Assembly (NCBI GenBank): GCA_021155905.1
Contig: JAJNBG010000010.1
Location: 1-64,000, forward strand
DNA: 64,000 bases
Direction of reading: 5' to 3'
Origin: Bacteroidota bacterium
GTDB taxonomy: Bacteria; Bacteroidota; Bacteroidia; B-17B0; Aurantibacillaceae
This document shows, piece by piece, positions 63,043 to 64,000 of the stretch. Below the pieces are notes generated by a model. The model ran no database searches, was not told where the DNA came from, and saw only the letters and a list, made by a program, of their open reading frames with translations. Every line of letters starts with the position of its first letter. The stretch's first letter is position 1. Position numbers and translations under genes: made by a program.

Positions 63043-63606
63043 ATGAAACAGATTCTTGCAATAATTTTCCTGATAGGAAGCTTTTCGCTTAGTTTTGGCC
63101 AGGAAAAAAGTAAACGATCAAACACGTATATTGATACTTACTACCATGGAGAAAAGCACTTTTCAATTAAAGATGCGTCAGTAATATCATTTAATGAAGG
63201 CAATTCGGAACTAACTTTAGTCATCGATTTTGCCAGTCTTAAAAGCGGTGTCGATAGTTTGGACGAATGGTTGCTCGACTTAACAGACAGCAAATTTGTT
63301 TTTAAAGGCTTTTTACCGCCTGGTGATTTGTTAACGCTTTCGCATCATAATTTGAAATCACTTGAGATTACGGGAATTGCCGAATTCAACGGAATAACAC
63401 ATCGGCAGGAAGTTCTTATAAGTTTTTATGAAGTCTCAATGGATGGCATGCTGTTCATAAACAGTGGAGCGGATTACTATGATAGAATTGCAGCAAATAT
63501 TCAATTGACTTTCCTGCCAAAGTTTTTTGGTGTTGATAAAAAACCCCATCACTTAAAGAAGCAAATATCAATTGCCATAGGGAGGGGAATTATCAATAAA
63601 GTGTAA
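63043..63606 (+). CDS. Secreted YceI-like protein
   Basis: The 187-residue protein starts at ATG 63043, giving the signal peptide MKQILAIIFLIGSFSLSFGQ. The track start at 63013 lies inside the promoter. The mature part has the strand pattern of YceI-type lipid-binding barrels (HFSIKDASVISFNEGNSELTLVIDFASLKSGVDSLDEWL, FNGITHRQEVLISF, IAANIQLTFLPKFFGVD). The similarity is moderate. YceI proteins bind polyisoprenoids in the periplasm. No partner gene is adjacent. Confidence 0.55.
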   Translation: MKQILAIIFLIGSFSLSFGQEKSKRSNTYIDTYYHGEKHFSIKDASVISFNEGNSELTLVIDFASLKSGVDSLDEWLLDLTDSKFVFKGFLPPGDLLTLSHHNLKSLEITGIAEFNGITHRQEVLISFYEVSMDGMLFINSGADYYDRIAANIQLTFLPKFFGVDKKPHHLKKQISIAIGRGIINKV

Positions 63607-63688
63607 GTTGACAAATTCGGTCACGTAGCCTTGCGATTTCCTGTTTTGTTTAAATGAGTGATCTTCCACAAAATTATTGTTAAAATAA

Positions 63689-63719
63689 ATTGCCGGTATC
63701 CAAATTCCTTATAACTTTG
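63689..63719 (+). promoter_or_regulatory. Promoter of the membrane-protein gene at the window end
   Basis: ATTG, exactly 19 bases, then TAACTTTG. The -7 box is a full match and the -33 box has one mismatch. The ATG follows at 63740. Confidence 0.55.
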
Positions 63720-63739
63720 TATCTCAAAGTGCTTTTATT

Positions 63740-64000
63740 ATGACAACAGAAAACCTTGAACACCTCGAAGCGATACAGGATATTCGCCAGATGATGAAGA
63801 AATCAACCCGTTTTTTATCACTCAGTGGTTTATCGGGAGTCTTTGCCGGGATCTTTGCGTTAGCGGGAGCGGCAGTAGGTTATCTCTACTTAAACTCCAT
63901 TTATGAAAATTGGGTGAAAGGAAATTCAGAAGCCCTGAACCGAAATGAAATTTACCTGAATTTTATTTTAATTGCTGCCGTCGTTTTAGTCTTGTCTATT
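63740..64000 (+). CDS. Membrane protein of unknown function, 5' part only
   Basis: An open frame from ATG 63740 to the window edge (87 codons) is missing from the ORF track because it has no stop here. It begins MTTENLEHLEAIQDIRQMMKKSTRFLSLSG, then a membrane helix (SGVFAGIFALAGAAVGYLYL) and a second one near the end (YLNFILIAAVVLVLSI). I recall similar openings in a Bacteroidota membrane protein family often encoded before a small winged-helix regulator, but the downstream gene is outside the window. Confidence 0.65.
   Translation, partial: MTTENLEHLEAIQDIRQMMKKSTRFLSLSGLSGVFAGIFALAGAAVGYLYLNSIYENWVKGNSEALNRNEIYLNFILIAAVVLVLSI

Overview
The window is a piece of a Bacteroidota chromosome. 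The evidence is four proteins that end in type IX secretion system (T9SS) sorting domains (three type A, one type B gliding-motility type), Bacteroidota-only families (DUF4421, DUF6268, PorT-like barrels, Reg_prop/Y_Y_Y sensors), promoters of the form TTTG-N19-TAnnTTTG, and weak ribosome binding sites. The order cannot be fixed from sequence alone. Most genes are chromosomal housekeeping or envelope genes. I see no rRNA, tRNA, CRISPR array, transposase, integrase or phage module.

Layout. 1-8.9 kb: the 3' end of rsmG, a transaldolase-like aldolase, a class III-type sirtuin with a DUF2130 protein, a TPR/SpoIIE phosphatase, a CYTH protein, a subclass B1 metallo-beta-lactamase, an M23/LysM peptidase and an orphan HsdR_N-like nuclease, then a hairpin-rich noncoding element. 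8.9-24 kb: AMP nucleosidase, DUF4421, MscS, a second SpoIIE phosphatase with a large periplasmic propeller sensor, a 1203-residue T9SS protein, a cluster (two STAS-like paralogues, a beta-barrel, ubiX) in which three genes in a row start with TTG, pruA, and an ABC-F ATPase with one degenerate composite ATP site. 24-35 kb: secreted and OmpA-type envelope proteins (one with PorE-like architecture), xthA, a RluA-type synthase, deoxynucleoside kinase and folK, and sppA. 35-46 kb: a stand-alone DsbD N-terminal-domain protein beside full dsbD, dtd, DUF3592, DUF6268, a tandem ice-binding protein exported by T9SS, recJ, yebC, and a second OmpA protein. 46-64 kb: a lactonase-like MBL hydrolase, DUF2279, YihY, a sterol-desaturase-family enzyme, a 2028-residue T9SS type B adhesin-like protein, a GT-C-like membrane protein, an EamA/DUF423/DUF4476 run with overlapping stop/start codons, a saccharopine dehydrogenase family enzyme, a small T9SS protein, ruvX, a YceI-like protein and the start of a membrane protein.

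How the genes fit together. The main theme is envelope biology and export: T9SS cargo, OmpA-type peptidoglycan anchors, thiol redox transfer across the inner membrane (DsbD plus a separate N-terminal domain), and two membrane-anchored SpoIIE phosphatases with different sensor parts. A pair of small STAS-like proteins lies in the same window and could be a substrate or partner of such phosphatases, but this is only inference. The tandem ice-binding protein suggests a cold or ice-associated habitat. Several dispersed intergenic elements, two of them sharing clear ends, sit between genes, and one supplies the apparent ATG of recJ. I did not find one convincing new multi-gene system. The best leads are the phosphatase/STAS set, the ABC-F asymmetry, the DsbD-N satellite and the repeat elements.
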